64,000 nucleotides of DNA from Paramarasmius palmivorus (Eukaryota; Basidiomycota; Agaricomycetes; Agaricales; Marasmiaceae), in assembly GCA_037176845.1 (NCBI GenBank), contig JAYKXP010000026.1, positions 310,001 to 374,000 of the forward strand, given 5' to 3'. Positions 44,195 through 56,181 of the stretch are shown here, piece after piece; within the stretch, counting starts at the first letter, position 1, and the number at the start of each line of letters is the position of its first letter. Below the pieces are notes generated by a model, which was given only the letters and a program-made list of their open reading frames with translations, ran no database searches and was not told the origin of the DNA. The position numbers were made by a program, and so were the translations under genes.

Positions 44195-45492
44195 ATGGCT
44201 AAGCTCACACTTCTTCAATTCATCCGAGGACAGTGCAAAAAGCCAGCTCCCGTAGTCAAGACAAATCTCGCTGGCCAAACTGTCGTTGTTATCGGTGCCA
44301 ATACTGGCTTGGGCTTCGAAGCATGCAAACACTTTGCGTCTATGAATCCAGGAAGACTCATCTTGGGATGCCGAAATAAAGCCAAAGGCGATGCGGCAGT
44401 GGAAAGTGAGTAATTCTCGCGTTTTGTACATGTACGACTGAGCTGACTGGTCTCTGTCAGAGATAAAGGCTGAGACGGGATATCAAGCGGAACTTTGGAT
44501 CATAGACCTGTCCAGTTTCGCGTCAGTGAAGGCCTTTGTTGATAAGTTCGAGAAAGAGGGCGGCCGCCTGGACATTTTGGTTGAAAATGCGGGTATCATG
44601 GGCTCAGAAGAATATGAAGTAACCGAGGATGGATGGGCATCTATGTAAGCCAGTCGTCAAAATCTTCTTGCCGGAATCTGACCTCGCTCAATTAGCTTCC
44701 AAGTCAATGATATAGCGCCTTCGTTACACGCCCTTCTTCTTTTGCCACATATGCTCCGTACTGCAGCAGAACACGGTACTACTCCTAGAATAGTAATGGT
44801 CTCTAGCGAGATGCATTACTGGTCGAATCTCATCAGAGATAAGGGAGTTGTTGGAAGCAAGAACATGCTTAAGGAACTGTCCAGTAAGGAATATTACAAG
44901 AGGAGGTAGGCCGTTCACACCCTTCCAACAGTCTACAGCTGAATGATTCGATGAATTCAGCAACTCGCAGGCACGATATTGTGATTCAAAGCGTAAGCTC
45001 GCTGTCTGAAGTGTTTTGTATCCGTGTTCACGTCTCCCGCAGTACTGAATGTCTACTTTGCTCGAGCATTGCAAAAGAGACTAACAAAGACAAAGCCCAC
45101 AATCACCGTCAACTGTCTCAATCCAGGCTTCTGTCTTTCTGAGTTTCGTCGGGAGATGGGAGCCTTTATGGCATCGTTCAATTGGCTAATGGAAAAGTCA
45201 CTGGCCTTCACGACTGAGGAGGGTAGTCGACAGCTTGTCTACGCTGCCATCGCCGAAAAGGATAAAGAAGACAGGATGAAGGGGGCATACATCTCCAGCA
45301 GTGATGTTGTAGAACCGAGTGATGATGTTGTCAGTGAAGAGGGCGCGAAGATAGAAGATCGGCTCTGGGTGAGTACCACCTGTTAGTGATATTCACCAAA
45401 ATCTGACTCGTCTTGTTCAGAATGAGCTTCTCGATGTTTGCAAAGAGCTGGATCCACGTGTACAAGAAATAGCGAGCAAGTATCTACAGTGA
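44195..45492 (+). CDS. Short-chain dehydrogenase/reductase (SDR2)
   Basis: The predicted protein is 344 residues from six exons: 44195-44405, 44461-44644, 44696-44905, 44961-44992, 45043-45368 and 45421-45492. The cofactor motif is 'VVIGANTGLGFEACKHF', with 'LVENAGIMG'; the catalytic Tyr/Lys pair is in 'ARYCDSKLLNVYFARAL', created by the 32-nt fourth exon. The C terminus is 'EIASKYLQ'. Exon phases are identical to SDR1 and SDR3. The substrate is unknown. It forms a tandem pair with SDR3; the first two exons and introns of the pair are almost identical. Confidence 0.88.
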
Positions 45493-46243
45493 GCTCAGAG
45501 GCTTGAGGCGGGCCAATCATTTTCTCTCGAATATTTCCTGTTTATTGTACGGTTCATCTTGTGCTTGGCAACTCCAAGCCTCTAGTGTACATGAAGTCAA
45601 AATGAAATCATATGATCCAGAGAGTATAACTCGTCCACCTGTAAAACGCGGTCGCCACAGTCTTCATCAAACTGCTCGAGTCTGCTTGTCCCCCTCAATT
45701 TCATGTCAACTTCTTCTAAGTCATTCAGGCTTGAGTTCAACCTATCTCCAGACGAACGCATCTCCACCGTATCTCTGAGGAATGCTGGCCAGACACGACA
45801 GCGTGATAGGAAAAATAGATAAAGATAGTTGGGATTTATGGGGGCAGGCTCTTGGCAGACTCAGCCGCGTACTTATACCAAGCTTTCCGAGTCAGACACG
45901 TATCAACGCGGCACAGAGCACCTTCTGAAATCAGGGAGTATGCGGACTAGGTGCTCCTGAATCGGAAGCTAACCAGCGGCCCAGCCCAATCGGATAATCG
46001 CCGAGGTCAAACGTTAACGTCAAACTGCTGCTGAGCGCTCGCCGCTGAGCAATCTATTTGCCATTTAGGGAAACTTGAAGCGGCTAACGCCGGCTACAAA
46101 TCTCGGTACACTTCCGTCCCCAGCATCTTGCCAGCATGACGCGTCTGTGTACAGCTACTCAAACCTTCGGAAACATTTCTCATGGATTTGATTCAAAAGG
46201 AAAGCTGGAGAAAAGCATTTTACAATCACCCTGAACCCACTCA
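45493..46243. other. Intergenic, 750 bp, no gene seen
   Basis: This lies between the tandem SDR genes. The final 60 bp repeat the SDR2 upstream sequence ('CATGGATTTGATTCAAAA'). Confidence 0.45.
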
Positions 46244-47538
46244 ATGGCTAAACTCTCAATCTCACAATTCATCCGAGGACAGTGCAAAAAGCCAGCTCCC
46301 GTAGTCAACACAAATCTCGCTGGCCAAACTGTCGTTGTCATCGGTGCCAATACTGGCTTGGGCTTCGAAGCATGCAAACACTTTGCGTCTATGAATCCAG
46401 GAAGACTCATCTTGGGATGCCGAAATAAAGCCAAAGGCGACGCGGCAGTGGAAAGTAAGTAAATCGCGCGTTTTGCACATGTACGACTGAGCTGACTGGT
46501 CTCTGTCAGAGATAAAGGCTGAGACGGGATATAAAGCGGAACTCTGGATCATAGACCTGTCCAGTTTCGCGTCAGTGAAGGCCTTTGTTGATAAGTTCGA
46601 GAAAGAAGGCGGTCGTCTGGATATTTTGGTTGAAAATGCCGGTATCATTGGCTCAGAGGATTACCAAGTGACTAAGGATGGATGGGCATCTATGTAAGCC
46701 AGCCATTAAGATTTTCTGGACGGGATCTGACCTCGCTCAATTAGCTTCCAAGTTAATGATATAGCGCCTTCGTTACACGCCCTTCTTCTTTTGCCACACA
46801 TGCTCCGTACTGCAGCAGAACACAACACCACCCCTAGACTGGTCATGGTCGCTAGTGAAGTTCACTATTGGTCAAATCTCATCAGAGATAAAGGAGTCGT
46901 TGGGAGCAAGAACATGCTCAGGGAAATGTCGAGCAAGGAATATTATCAGAGAAGGTATGTATTCACTCAGTACTCTGCAGCACATGGGTTGAACATAGGC
47001 TATATAGCGATATGCAAGCACGATATCAGGCTTCGAAACGTATGTTAACCCTGTCGTCTCCTTCTGGGTCTATATTCATCTCTTTCAGTACTCAATGTCT
47101 ACTTTGCTCGAGCACTGCAGAAGAGATTGTTGAAGACAAGGCCCACAATCACTGTCAACTCCGTCAATCCGGGATTCTGCATTTCTGAGTTCCGCAGGGA
47201 CTTGGGGATCGTCATGTCATCCTTCGGCTGGGTAGTAGAAAAACTCATAGCATTTACAAGTGAAGAAGGTAGTCGACAGCTTGTCTACGCCGCCGTCGCC
47301 GAAAAAGACAACGAAGAGAGGATGCGAGGAGCATTTGTTTCTGGCAGCGACGTTGCAGAGCCGAGTGACGACGTGATCAGCGACGAAGGCGCGAAAATAG
47401 AAGATCGACTTTGGGTGAGCACCTTCTGGTAAATAAAATATTGCCCTAAATCTGACGCATCTCTACCAGGATGAGCTTCTCGACGTGTGCAAAGAGTTGG
47501 ATCCTCGCGTGCGGGAAATAGCGAACAAGTATTTATAG
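46244..47538 (+). CDS. Short-chain dehydrogenase/reductase (SDR3)
   Basis: The predicted protein is 343 residues from six exons: 46244-46454, 46510-46693, 46745-46954, 47008-47039, 47089-47414 and 47470-47538. It has the same motifs as SDR2: 'IGANTGLGFE', 'VENAGIIG', and active site 'ARYQASKLLNVYFARAL'. The second half is more diverged from SDR2 than the first, including unrelated third and fourth introns. It converges with the DUF2828 gene, with 165 bp between stop codons. Confidence 0.88.
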
Positions 47539-47703
47539 TCGAGTCGAAAAATTCAATTAGAGCCTATTCTGCCTATTCTGTCCTTTCTGTTATTGACGAT
47601 GATAATGTACATGATTGATCGGGGATGATTATAATATACAGATGTTTTGAGTGGGTATACTTATACAGTGAGCAGAGATAAATTAGAGCAAGAAACAAAC
47701 CAC

Positions 47704-50014
47704 TCAATCCACAACGACCAATCCCTTGAAGCTCTCCTTCGCCACAGCCTTCTTCATGACATTGATCGGATTAAACTTCTCCGCTTCCTCATTCTCTTGA
47801 GCTTCGTCACCTGCCTTCTGGACCGTCTCCCAACCCTCTTCCTCAGGCTCAGGTTCAGCCTCTTCCCCAAGGAAGACCTTCAACAGATTCGCCGACCACC
47901 CATTCATCATGGCTACACCTTCTTTATCGCCCTGAACCTCTACCGTACCGCCAGCAGCCAAGTCCCAATAGACTATCTGCGGAACATCGTACCCCGCTTT
48001 CTCGTACGCCTTTTTGACCACGTCGTAGTTCGTTTCCCATTTCGCGGGGTTGTCGGAGGTGTTGGCCTCGTCAAATTGCATGTCACTGAACACGAACAAC
48101 CTCTTGATCATCTCCTCCTTTTTCACACCCTTCTCTTTTGCCAGTGGAAGCAAGAGCTTGAGGAACACTGCGGCAAAGTCAGTGTTCATGCCCCATGCCG
48201 AGCGTTCCATCTGCGTGATAGTCTCGTACAGAGTCTTCTCTCCCTCAGGAGGAAGCTGGACGTACTGGGGATTAGCGGAGAAGGTGATGAACCCGCCATT
48301 GAACGGCGGCTTGGCGAGACGAGCAAGAATGAGAGATAGGGCGACAGCAGGTAGTATGGGGTCGGTGCTCTTGGTTCCTCGACCGTATCCCGTCTGCGCA
48401 TAATGAAGATTGCCCATAGACCCGGAAACATCGCAAACGGCGATTGCATTGTCGATGTTCCCACTCTCCCGTAGACGAGTGATAAGCGCGTTCCACTGTT
48501 GCTCAACGACCCGAACCTGCGTTGCTGCCAGACGACCCTTCACCTCTTTGGCTTTGAGTTTGGCAGACATCTTCCCGGATTCCTGAGGAGCCTCGGTGAA
48601 CTTCATGGCGTCACCGAGTTCGACGGCCTTTTGAACGAGCTCGTGAGGCATCAAAGTGGCACCGCTAATCTGCTTCTTGCCCTGTTCCACGGCTAACAGG
48701 TACTTTTCGAAACCTTCTGGGTCGTGTGTGAAGAACTGATCCATATGACGCTGCATGCACAGGGAGGCGACACGACTATAGTTAATCGAAGACCACTTGT
48801 TGCTGGCCATCAAAGGTTCAGGGAGGTAAAGGAATGTAGGGGAACGGAGTATGGTCAGAACCCAGCGTTGGAAGAACGACCGCAGCACTACGAGTTCGTC
48901 TTGGGTGGCAGGAGAAGCAGAGACGGATGAAGGGAAAGGTATGTCGATCGCTTTACGAGAATGATGGAGAAGAAGGGAAATTGCAGTGGCAATGTTGGTG
49001 TGGCGGTCATGCGACTGTCCGGGTGAAGGCGCCCATTTTGCCGCCAGCGAGAGTTGACGCTGCAGGTCACCGATGCGTTCCCTATCCGTCTCCGGCGATA
49101 GAGACTGGATTTCGGTAGCGATATGTAGATCTTGTACCAACTGGTCGGAAAAGAGCCTTGCTATAGCGACGTAGAGTGCCCGGTACTTCTTATCCTTCTC
49201 TAGCTTGTCAATCAGGTTTGCATGCCTCTCTTTTCCTTTGAGAACGCGTGCTTCTTTGGCCAGACGCTGCTTTTCTGCGTTGTGCTGAACAGGATCCTGT
49301 TTGACACGATTAGGATCGCGACTTGGGTACGTGAAGGGTGGACGAGGAGCATGAAGGAAGGTTGGACTCGTGGTGTGTAGTTCGTCGGTTGTGGCAAGAG
49401 CAAGAATATTGAGCAGGTCTTTCCAATACCCATGCGACATCCCGATCTCTTTCTTCTTCCCCGTTTCTTTGTCGACCTTTTTAGACTTTCGGACACATGC
49501 GGGAGCAACGAGCATATTGAGATTAGAGATGGCGGTTCGTGGGTGATTCTTGTACAACCAGCCAAACGCACTGAGGAGAAATCATGAGTGTTCGAGCACT
49601 ATAAAGACCATGCATTGTACAAACGACTCACCGGTAAAAGGCCTCTTTCTCTGCCTTTCCGTCGTGAATGCTCCTCAACTGCCAGATAAGACGGAGAGTT
49701 AACTGCGGATCCTCTTCCCAAGCCTTTGGCAGTACTTCGTCTAGCTTGCTCGAATCAACCCACGTGTTCAATGCATTAAACGCGTCCAAAGTAGGTGAAA
49801 GAGTCGAGGAATAGGCAGGTGCGTTGTTTTGAGTCCGAGTTTGGTGAGCAGTGGCTTCCAGAGCCGACATCATGGCATTTTTTGGAGCTTCTTCGGTGTT
49901 TGCTTTCTCGACCTTTTCAACCTTTGGCTGAGCAGGGAGAAGTACATCGAGGAACTGAGCGTCGAAGAGCTCGGGGATGTGAGGGAGGGTAAAGACTTGC
50001 GAAGTAGCCATCAT
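47704..50014 (-). CDS. DUF2828 protein with vWA-like domain
   Basis: The predicted protein is 749 residues from two exons: 50014-49632 and 49570-47704. The long helical DUF2828 region ('WEEDPQLTLRLIWQLRSIH', 'KYRALYVAIARLFSDQL', 'WSSINYSRVASLCMQRH') is followed by a von Willebrand factor A-like fold from about residue 495, with the MIDAS motif 'CDVSGSMG' (D-x-S-x-S) and 'RLFVFSDMQFDEAN'. The architecture resembles TROVE/Ro60-type proteins: a HEAT-like ring plus a vWA domain. An RNA-binding role is inferred by analogy only. The tail is acidic ('EPEPEEEGWETVQ'). Two ATGs are adjacent at 50014 and 50011; I use the first. Confidence 0.88.
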
Positions 50015-50298
50015 GAGATGTCTGACGTTCTGCTTGACATATTTCAAGTTGCGCCCAAGTCTTATATAGGGAGAGGAGCTGTGGATCAGGAGCCGAAACG
50101 GCACCATCGTTCGAGTCAAAGGGAGGATGCAACGATCATTCAGAATAAAAGGGACAGCACAAAGGGTCTTTGGGAGTCATGGTGAATAAAGACAAGCAAG
50201 CGGCTGTTAGCGGTCGGGTCCGCTGCAATTTGACATCAGTTGTGGGCGCCTGTGTACCACTGCCAGGAACCACGCGTTTATTTTTCTCTACGTATACT

Positions 50299-51463
50299 CT
50301 ACAAATTCGCCTGCTCTTTTTCTTCCACCAGGCCGGCAGCCCTCAGTCCTTCCTCCTCCTTCGCCCAGCTAAACCTCGGCAACCTGAAAGCATCCCTTAT
50401 CCTTGTGTACGATATATCTCCCATCCTTGCAATTGGTTTGAGTTTGTCTGGATCCACCACGTTCCGGGTCGGGTTGAGCATATCTTTTCGAACGTGGATG
50501 TATTTAATTGTTCCCAGGACAAGATGCGTAGACGGTACTCCAGGTGTATCATCTGGTGTCAAATCCACCACTTGATTGAGCTGTCAGGTGAGACGAATGA
50601 GAACGTGAAGGTATCATAGCTTGTGATGGAAGTCATACAATACACTCCATGCTGAACGCGCTTTCTTTGACCCTGGGAGCTTGTACATAGATCTTGATCA
50701 AGATGAATAAATATGGTGGACTATCAAGGCACGGATGAACCTACGCTAGGTTCTTTTGTCAATCCTGTGATTGGCCATTCCGACACCGTGCCCGGACAAT
50801 CGATACAGGCAGCATTTGCTTGCTCCAGCCATGGCTCGCTAATGATGTTCACCGTGAATCCTTTGGTCGCCTAAGTCGACGGGAGGCTTGAGCCACAGCT
50901 TCTAGCAGCTGAATAATACGAACCTTGATATTTTTCGATGTGTCCTTTTCATTGGGTCCACGGTTCACGGAAATCGAGATTGTCGGAGGATGCGCTGAAA
51001 CCTGAACCTTATCAGAAAGCGCCCCAAATGCAAACCAGGACGACATCTACAGTATTGAAATAGCTGCACAGATCATCAGCACCCAAAGAATTCGCAAACG
51101 AAGCGACATACCTAAACGGTGCGAGATTCTCTACTCCATCACTCGATATAGAAGACACGAATGCTACGGGCCGCGGAAGAACGCCACTTAGCAGTAGGGC
51201 ATAGAGATCGCTAGAAGAACAAACCAAGCCGTCATTCCAAACCAATCTAAACCGAGCTCAGAGACGTACCCAGGCTTCTCTTTCGCAGCATCAAAAGTCA
51301 TCCATCCCGCTTGCTCTCCTTCCATCCACTTACGGCCTGCCTCGCTTGAATCGATCGATTGACCGAATTTCCAGTTTGGATTAGGAGGCTCTTGTCGTTT
51401 AAACGGGGTGTTGTGGTCGAAAGGCGGAAGATTGTGGTCCGGGGGCACTTGATAAGCTGACAT
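50299..51463 (-). CDS. Flavin reductase-like (FMN-binding split barrel) protein
   Basis: The predicted protein is 278 residues from seven exons: 51463-51270, 51210-51112, 51063-51051, 51001-50924, 50870-50741, 50679-50639 and 50580-50299. The core is 'LLSGVLPRPVAFVSSISSDG', then 'NLAPFSYFNTVSAHPPTISI' (assembled through a 13-nt exon), 'NRGPNEKDTSKNI', 'FTVNIISE' and 'VKYIHVRKD'-type segments. This is the flavin reductase/PNPOx-related family that binds FMN and transfers hydride from NAD(P)H; the physiological role in fungi is not established. Several junctions rest on frame and family order, since two donors are GTTCGT and GTTCAT. Confidence 0.83.
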
Positions 51464-51755
51464 GGTGAGAGCAAGGGAGAGGTAATCGCGGGTTATCGTA
51501 GCAGCGTCCTTTTAATATCTGAATGATACCCGCGTGACTGAACGGTTCGAGCCTCTAGCTGATATCATTACTAACGTGTAAGGAGTCGGGAAAATATAGA
51601 ATATTCCCGATTCAGCCTGCATTTTATATCTTCCGGTTCGCGATGCAGTCCTCGCCGTTTGGATCACGTCAGACGTTGATGATCGTGAGCTTGAACCAAT
51701 GTTTATTGGGCACGTAGATTCGGGTATGTTCTTGCGGACAATGTATTGACGAGAC

Positions 51756-52498
51756 TTAATCTTCCCATCTGAGTCCCAACGCATCCACCTTGTCACCTCG
51801 CACGGCAGCCTCAACAGCTTCTGCAAACTTTCTCAACGCAAGAGTCTCTTCACCAACCTCCCCATCCCTTTTCCCCAGCGCATGCACACCCAACGCTCTC
51901 TGTAGTGCATCCTCTCTTTCTCCACCTTTTAGTTTGTCAATATCGCGAAGAGTATCTCGGAGCCCTGCGTTTTTAGTGAGAATGGTACGAATTCCCTGCG
52001 AAGTAGCTAAAAGGTCGTTGAATTAGTGCAAGAACGAGGGAAAGGAATGATAGTACATACCAATGGCTTCATAGTGTCTTAATTGAAGTGGTTTTGGGTC
52101 ATCTCGTTCCAATGGGTTTGGATACGCCGATTCTTCCGGCACATAAGGCCATTTTAAAGATGTGAGGGGTCGAAGGGGTTTTGTTTCTGCAGTTTCTTCC
52201 TCAGCAGGTGGTGGGGCAGGTGTTTCCAGTACTGGTGGGGGTTTCGAGTTAGAGGATGCTCCTCCGCATGAAGATTCTGGCAAATCAGGGTTGTCAGTGA
52301 AAATGACGTGAACACAAAATGAGTGAACGAACCTTTGTGCTGCTTGTAACATCCGACTGAGCAGCTACCTTTGAACCATTATAAGCTAAGGCACAAAAGA
52401 AAAAACTTGTAGACGTACTAAACTACACCACAAGGACAAGTGTATTTCATTTCTGTGGCGCTGCAGACCTGACAAGTGTGTTTTTTTCGGGGTGACAT
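51756..52498 (-). CDS. HIT1: HIT-type zinc finger protein (ZNHIT3/Hit1-like)
   Basis: The predicted protein is 192 residues from four exons: 52498-52419, 52364-52333, 52276-52061 and 52006-51756. The zinc finger at residues 9-38 is assembled across two introns: 'CQVCSATEMKYTCPCGVVYC' then 'SVGCYKQHK', giving the C-x2-C...C-x-C...C-x3-C...H pattern of HIT fingers. After a Pro/Glu linker come 'LTSLKWPYVPEESAYPNPL' and a helical C terminus ('TILTKNAGLRDTLRDIDKL'). Size and order fit Hit1/ZNHIT3, a box C/D snoRNP assembly factor. The gene symbol is by homology. Confidence 0.82.
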
Positions 52499-53009
52499 GG
52501 TGGTTGATAATAAAGAGTTTCTCATAATAATGCGCGTCTGACCTCTGACCCTTACTCTCACAAGCTACCTCGAGATCACGTTTTCAGAGCTCCAAGGAAC
52601 GCTACAGCCCGGACTCGGATACGTAGTCGTATATTCGCATAACTGAAAGCCGCATCCAGCTGGATGTCTAAAACTCTGATCTGATCCCTCAATTGTTGCT
52701 TCGGAGAGGTGGTCATCGTCACCCGATATCACGGAACAAGGTGATCACTTGTTCTGTTATTACAGCTTCGTTTCACGACTGATGATAGTCTGAGAAGTAC
52801 TCTCAGAAATAGGAAAACTACGTCCGCTTCCTCATCGATATTCCGTCCTCTGGCGCTTAATGGCTTCCATTAATCAATATCGAAGATTACACATACCAAG
52901 TCACTTAGGGGTGCTCGATTCGGGTAAGGCACCGGGATATGAATATCTGTGAGGGATTCGGGACTCGAGGAGCTCCTGAGTACCTTCATTTGTGCACCGA
53001 GGGTTGAAC

Positions 53010-53100
53010 GTTGGACGTTGACTTGTGGTCCCCGTGGTATGATGATGTATGAGGGACGCTATACGTACCAAGCGGCCGTTCCGCAACGGGACCAGAACTC
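53010..53100 (+). repeat. LINE 3'-UTR relic
   Basis: About 80 bp match the reverse complement of 18416-18520, including the hairpin-forming block 'GCGGCCGTTCCGCAACGGGA'. No reverse transcriptase sequence accompanies it. Confidence 0.55.
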
Positions 53101-54311
53101 ACGCGGCTGTTCCTCGTTTGCCTGTTCCAAACTGACAACTTCTGGTCAGCCAGTATGCCAGAAATTTTCAGGTCTCTTGTTCACTTGAGCGGCCTTAGCT
53201 GCTCAGTCAACCATCGGGAGAATCTTCAACAATCCTCGACCTCAGCTTCGAGAAGTCCTTCGTATCAATCCGCACAACTAGTGTCGACCCGGACTCTAAG
53301 TAACCGGAGAAGGAACGTACTTTGGCGCCACAGCATTTGGGGATACTCGAACTCCACTGCTGTGTCCGACAGCAAAGGACCGCCAGTGTTCACTGTTGGG
53401 CAGGTTACATGCAATAGAGGGCCACATGGTAACCGGTAACCCGGCTAATTTCTATCTACGACCTGTCCAGTACGGTAAGTCCAAGCACAATTTACAAATA
53501 TGAAGTCATCAATAGCTAACTTCCCAATTTGATTGCAGTGTAGTCCGTCTAAATTGCCAGTGACTCGGAATTTCTGCTGAAGCCCTCGTGGCAAACTATA
53601 GCTTCGATCTGTCTGCTCTCATTGTCACTCCATTCTTGGACATGTAGCTTCGAGCTTCAGAAACATAGATTTTGCGGAGATTAAAGAGGCGCCCGTATGT
53701 CAGGGTGACACCGAGAATGGGCGTTTTTCGGATCCAATGCCAAAGCAGGTCTGGTCATGAGAGTCTTCCAGGTAGCGAATAACTCGAAGCGAGGTGCCTG
53801 GTGTAAAAGTACAGGTTTCCGGTGTTTTTTTGTTGCTTCGTGACATCCCAAAGCTCTGAACAAAAGACGGATGATTCCTAGGCCCGCGGGTGAGTGGACT
53901 ACTGTGGCATTCTACGGTTCCTCTTCTTATCACTCTGTCCCTCGTTTGCATGGTCTATAGCCTCGTACATCGTGAAGGCAAGCAAAAATCGCGATTCGGG
54001 AGCATACAGGCCGAAGAAGATTTGGAATCTTTGCCATCGGAGAAATTAGAACCATACATATACAGTAGCAGGTTCGTTTCTTCCCATTCAGTCATCTTGG
54101 GCGTCTCTTACACTACGATGCAATTGCACAAGACTTTGTTCACTTTGTGGAGTCGCGCCCTTTAAGGCAGTTTTCACAGGCGATAACAAATGAGTGACAG
54201 CTCTCACAACAATCTCCACGCCAGGTACTCATTGGAAGCTTGAAAGAAGGAATCTCTTTCAGCACCCGTCTGTGACGGAAAAGAACTGTTTGGGTGTGAC
54301 CCCTGGACTAG

Positions 54312-54318
54312 TATAAAA
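54312..54318 (+). promoter_or_regulatory. TATA box of terpene synthase 1
   Basis: TATAAAA, 62-68 bp before the ATG at 54380. Confidence 0.5.
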
Positions 54319-54379
54319 CGAAGGCTGAATCTCACTCTTCATCACAGACCCTACACTCCTCTATCTAACACTTTCAGAC

Positions 54380-55547
54380 ATGGAAGCTCAAATTTCTTCT
54401 GTCATCTGTGGCTTTCTCGAGCGACTTGGCTATTCCAAGCCCGCAATCACCATAGACCTTGACGAACGCTCAAAGCTGAAGGAGGCCCTTTTGGACGACT
54501 TGAAATTCTTTCGCAATCATCCTCGCCCGTCTGAATGGTTCGACAAAGTCTCCAGAGTAGCTGTCGACTTGGCCCAGGCAAGTTCCTGCGCGATTATTAC
54601 AGTCGTTCACCATTTGACCAATTGTACATCAGATGCCTTACTCATACCACAACTTCGACGTCCAGCTGTACATCGCGAGATACACGCTGTTCGTATATGA
54701 TTCCGAACGGTTGCTTGACATGGCTGACTGTACCTTGCAGGTTCACGATCTTCTTCGACGACTTTGTCACTGCTCAGATGCCCGAATCGCTGGCAGCATT
54801 TCAGAGGAAGTTGATCACAAACGAAGAAGACTCTGACATCATGATTGCTTATCGACGCATTCTCGCAGACACATACCGTATATGGGACGACATCCCAGCC
54901 AACTCAATGGTCAATTCCATCTTGGAATTTATGACTGGCTGCGCATTGGAGGGAAATGATTCAATTAAATCTATGAAGGTGCATAGAACAGCAACCACCT
55001 GGCCGGACTTTTTGCGCGCGAAGACGGGTATTTCTCCCCTATATGCATTCATGGTATTCCCTCTCCAGTCGCCTTTGGATTCGTATATCCAAGTTATGGG
55101 CGACGCCAACTCATTTCTTGAATTGACCAATGATGTTCTATCGTGAGCCACAGTGATTACCCATCCTGAGCAACTACAGAGCTAACCCGGGCCTTGAATC
55201 GCAACAGATTCTATAAAGAATATCTTGCCGGTGAAACGCAGAATTACATCTCCAACCGTGCGTTTGTCACAGGGAGGTCCCAGGTACAGACCCTGCAGGA
55301 TGTTGCAGACCGAGTTGTAGACGCCCATAATCGTATCTGTGAGACGTTGGATGGTCCAGAGCTCATGTCATGGAAGGTCTTCGTTGGCGGTTATCTGTAA
55401 GTTGGACATAACAAACTACTACATGGAGGGGAACTTACTCGTTTGGACAGGACATTCCATGTCACCGTGGACCGATATCTCCTGAAAGAAATCTTGCCTT
55501 CAGTGTTTTGCGACCTCGGCGACCTTGGTGAGAAAATGAGGTTGTGA
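54380..55547 (+). CDS. TRI5-like sesquiterpene synthase 1
   Basis: The predicted protein is 313 residues from five exons: 54380-54577, 54633-54688, 54741-55142, 55208-55396 and 55451-55547. It belongs to the trichodiene synthase-like class I terpene cyclases, which ionise farnesyl diphosphate. The Asp-rich site reads 'FTIFFDDFVTAQM' (DD at about 91-92, no third acidic residue). The NSE/DTE-type metal site is 'NDVLSFYKE' (about 215-223). The C-terminal Arg-Tyr diphosphate sensor is 'VDRYLL'. The first intron has a GC donor (CAG|GCAAGT). The product is unknown. It is about 60 residues shorter than Fusarium TRI5. Its paralogue at 62.8-63.9 kb has the same exon phases. Confidence 0.85.
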
Positions 55548-56181
55548 TTAGTTGGCAAAAGCCGGTGCGGAAAGCAATACCATTACTGAACCATGCAAAA
55601 AAGAATGTATAAGACTCCTGTATGTTTATCCTTGCAAATGACTACACTAAAGGTGTAGGTTGAGTGAAAGTGATCAGCCGATGTTCGAATGTTCACCATG
55701 CATGGCGTACTACTTTCACCGCCGATCTACACCAATTCCCTTGATGCCGGTGGCTTACCACTCGCCATATGGCTCGCCACCTTTCTGTGGTTCGATACGA
55801 CATCCCCGACCAGGACGTACGTGAAATAAATTGCAAAAGAGTAGCCATTCGGAATTTGATTTCGTCCGAGATGAAATCAAGTCCCCCGTGAGTTGTAATG
55901 CCTCCCGTAGACGAAGATACCTGCGTGTGTAACGTGTAACCCAAGGAACGTAACGAGATGAAGCAGCATCATGAGATACGTGAAGCCCAACTTCTTGTTA
56001 AGTTGGTCCGACCATTAAATTGGCATTGCCGAAAGGCTTGTATCATACGTTGTTCTTGTGTTATAGATATGAGACAGATGGGTGCCACATTCATTTCGGA
56101 AGCCATTCCGATGTCAAGAGATAGGGAGTTGATATCATCCTTAGACGAGTACCTTATGAAGTAGGATGACCTATGCCTGCC
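55548..56181. other. Intergenic, 630 bp, no gene seen
   Basis: This is the 3' flank shared by terpene synthase 1 and the convergent cysteine synthase gene. Confidence 0.45.

Larger units (their letters stand above)
52499..54379. other. Intergenic, 1.9 kb, retroelement relic only
   Basis: A LINE 3'-end relic lies at 53010-53100 (see its own entry). The remainder shows no exon chain. Towards the end it becomes the promoter of terpene synthase 1. Confidence 0.45.
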
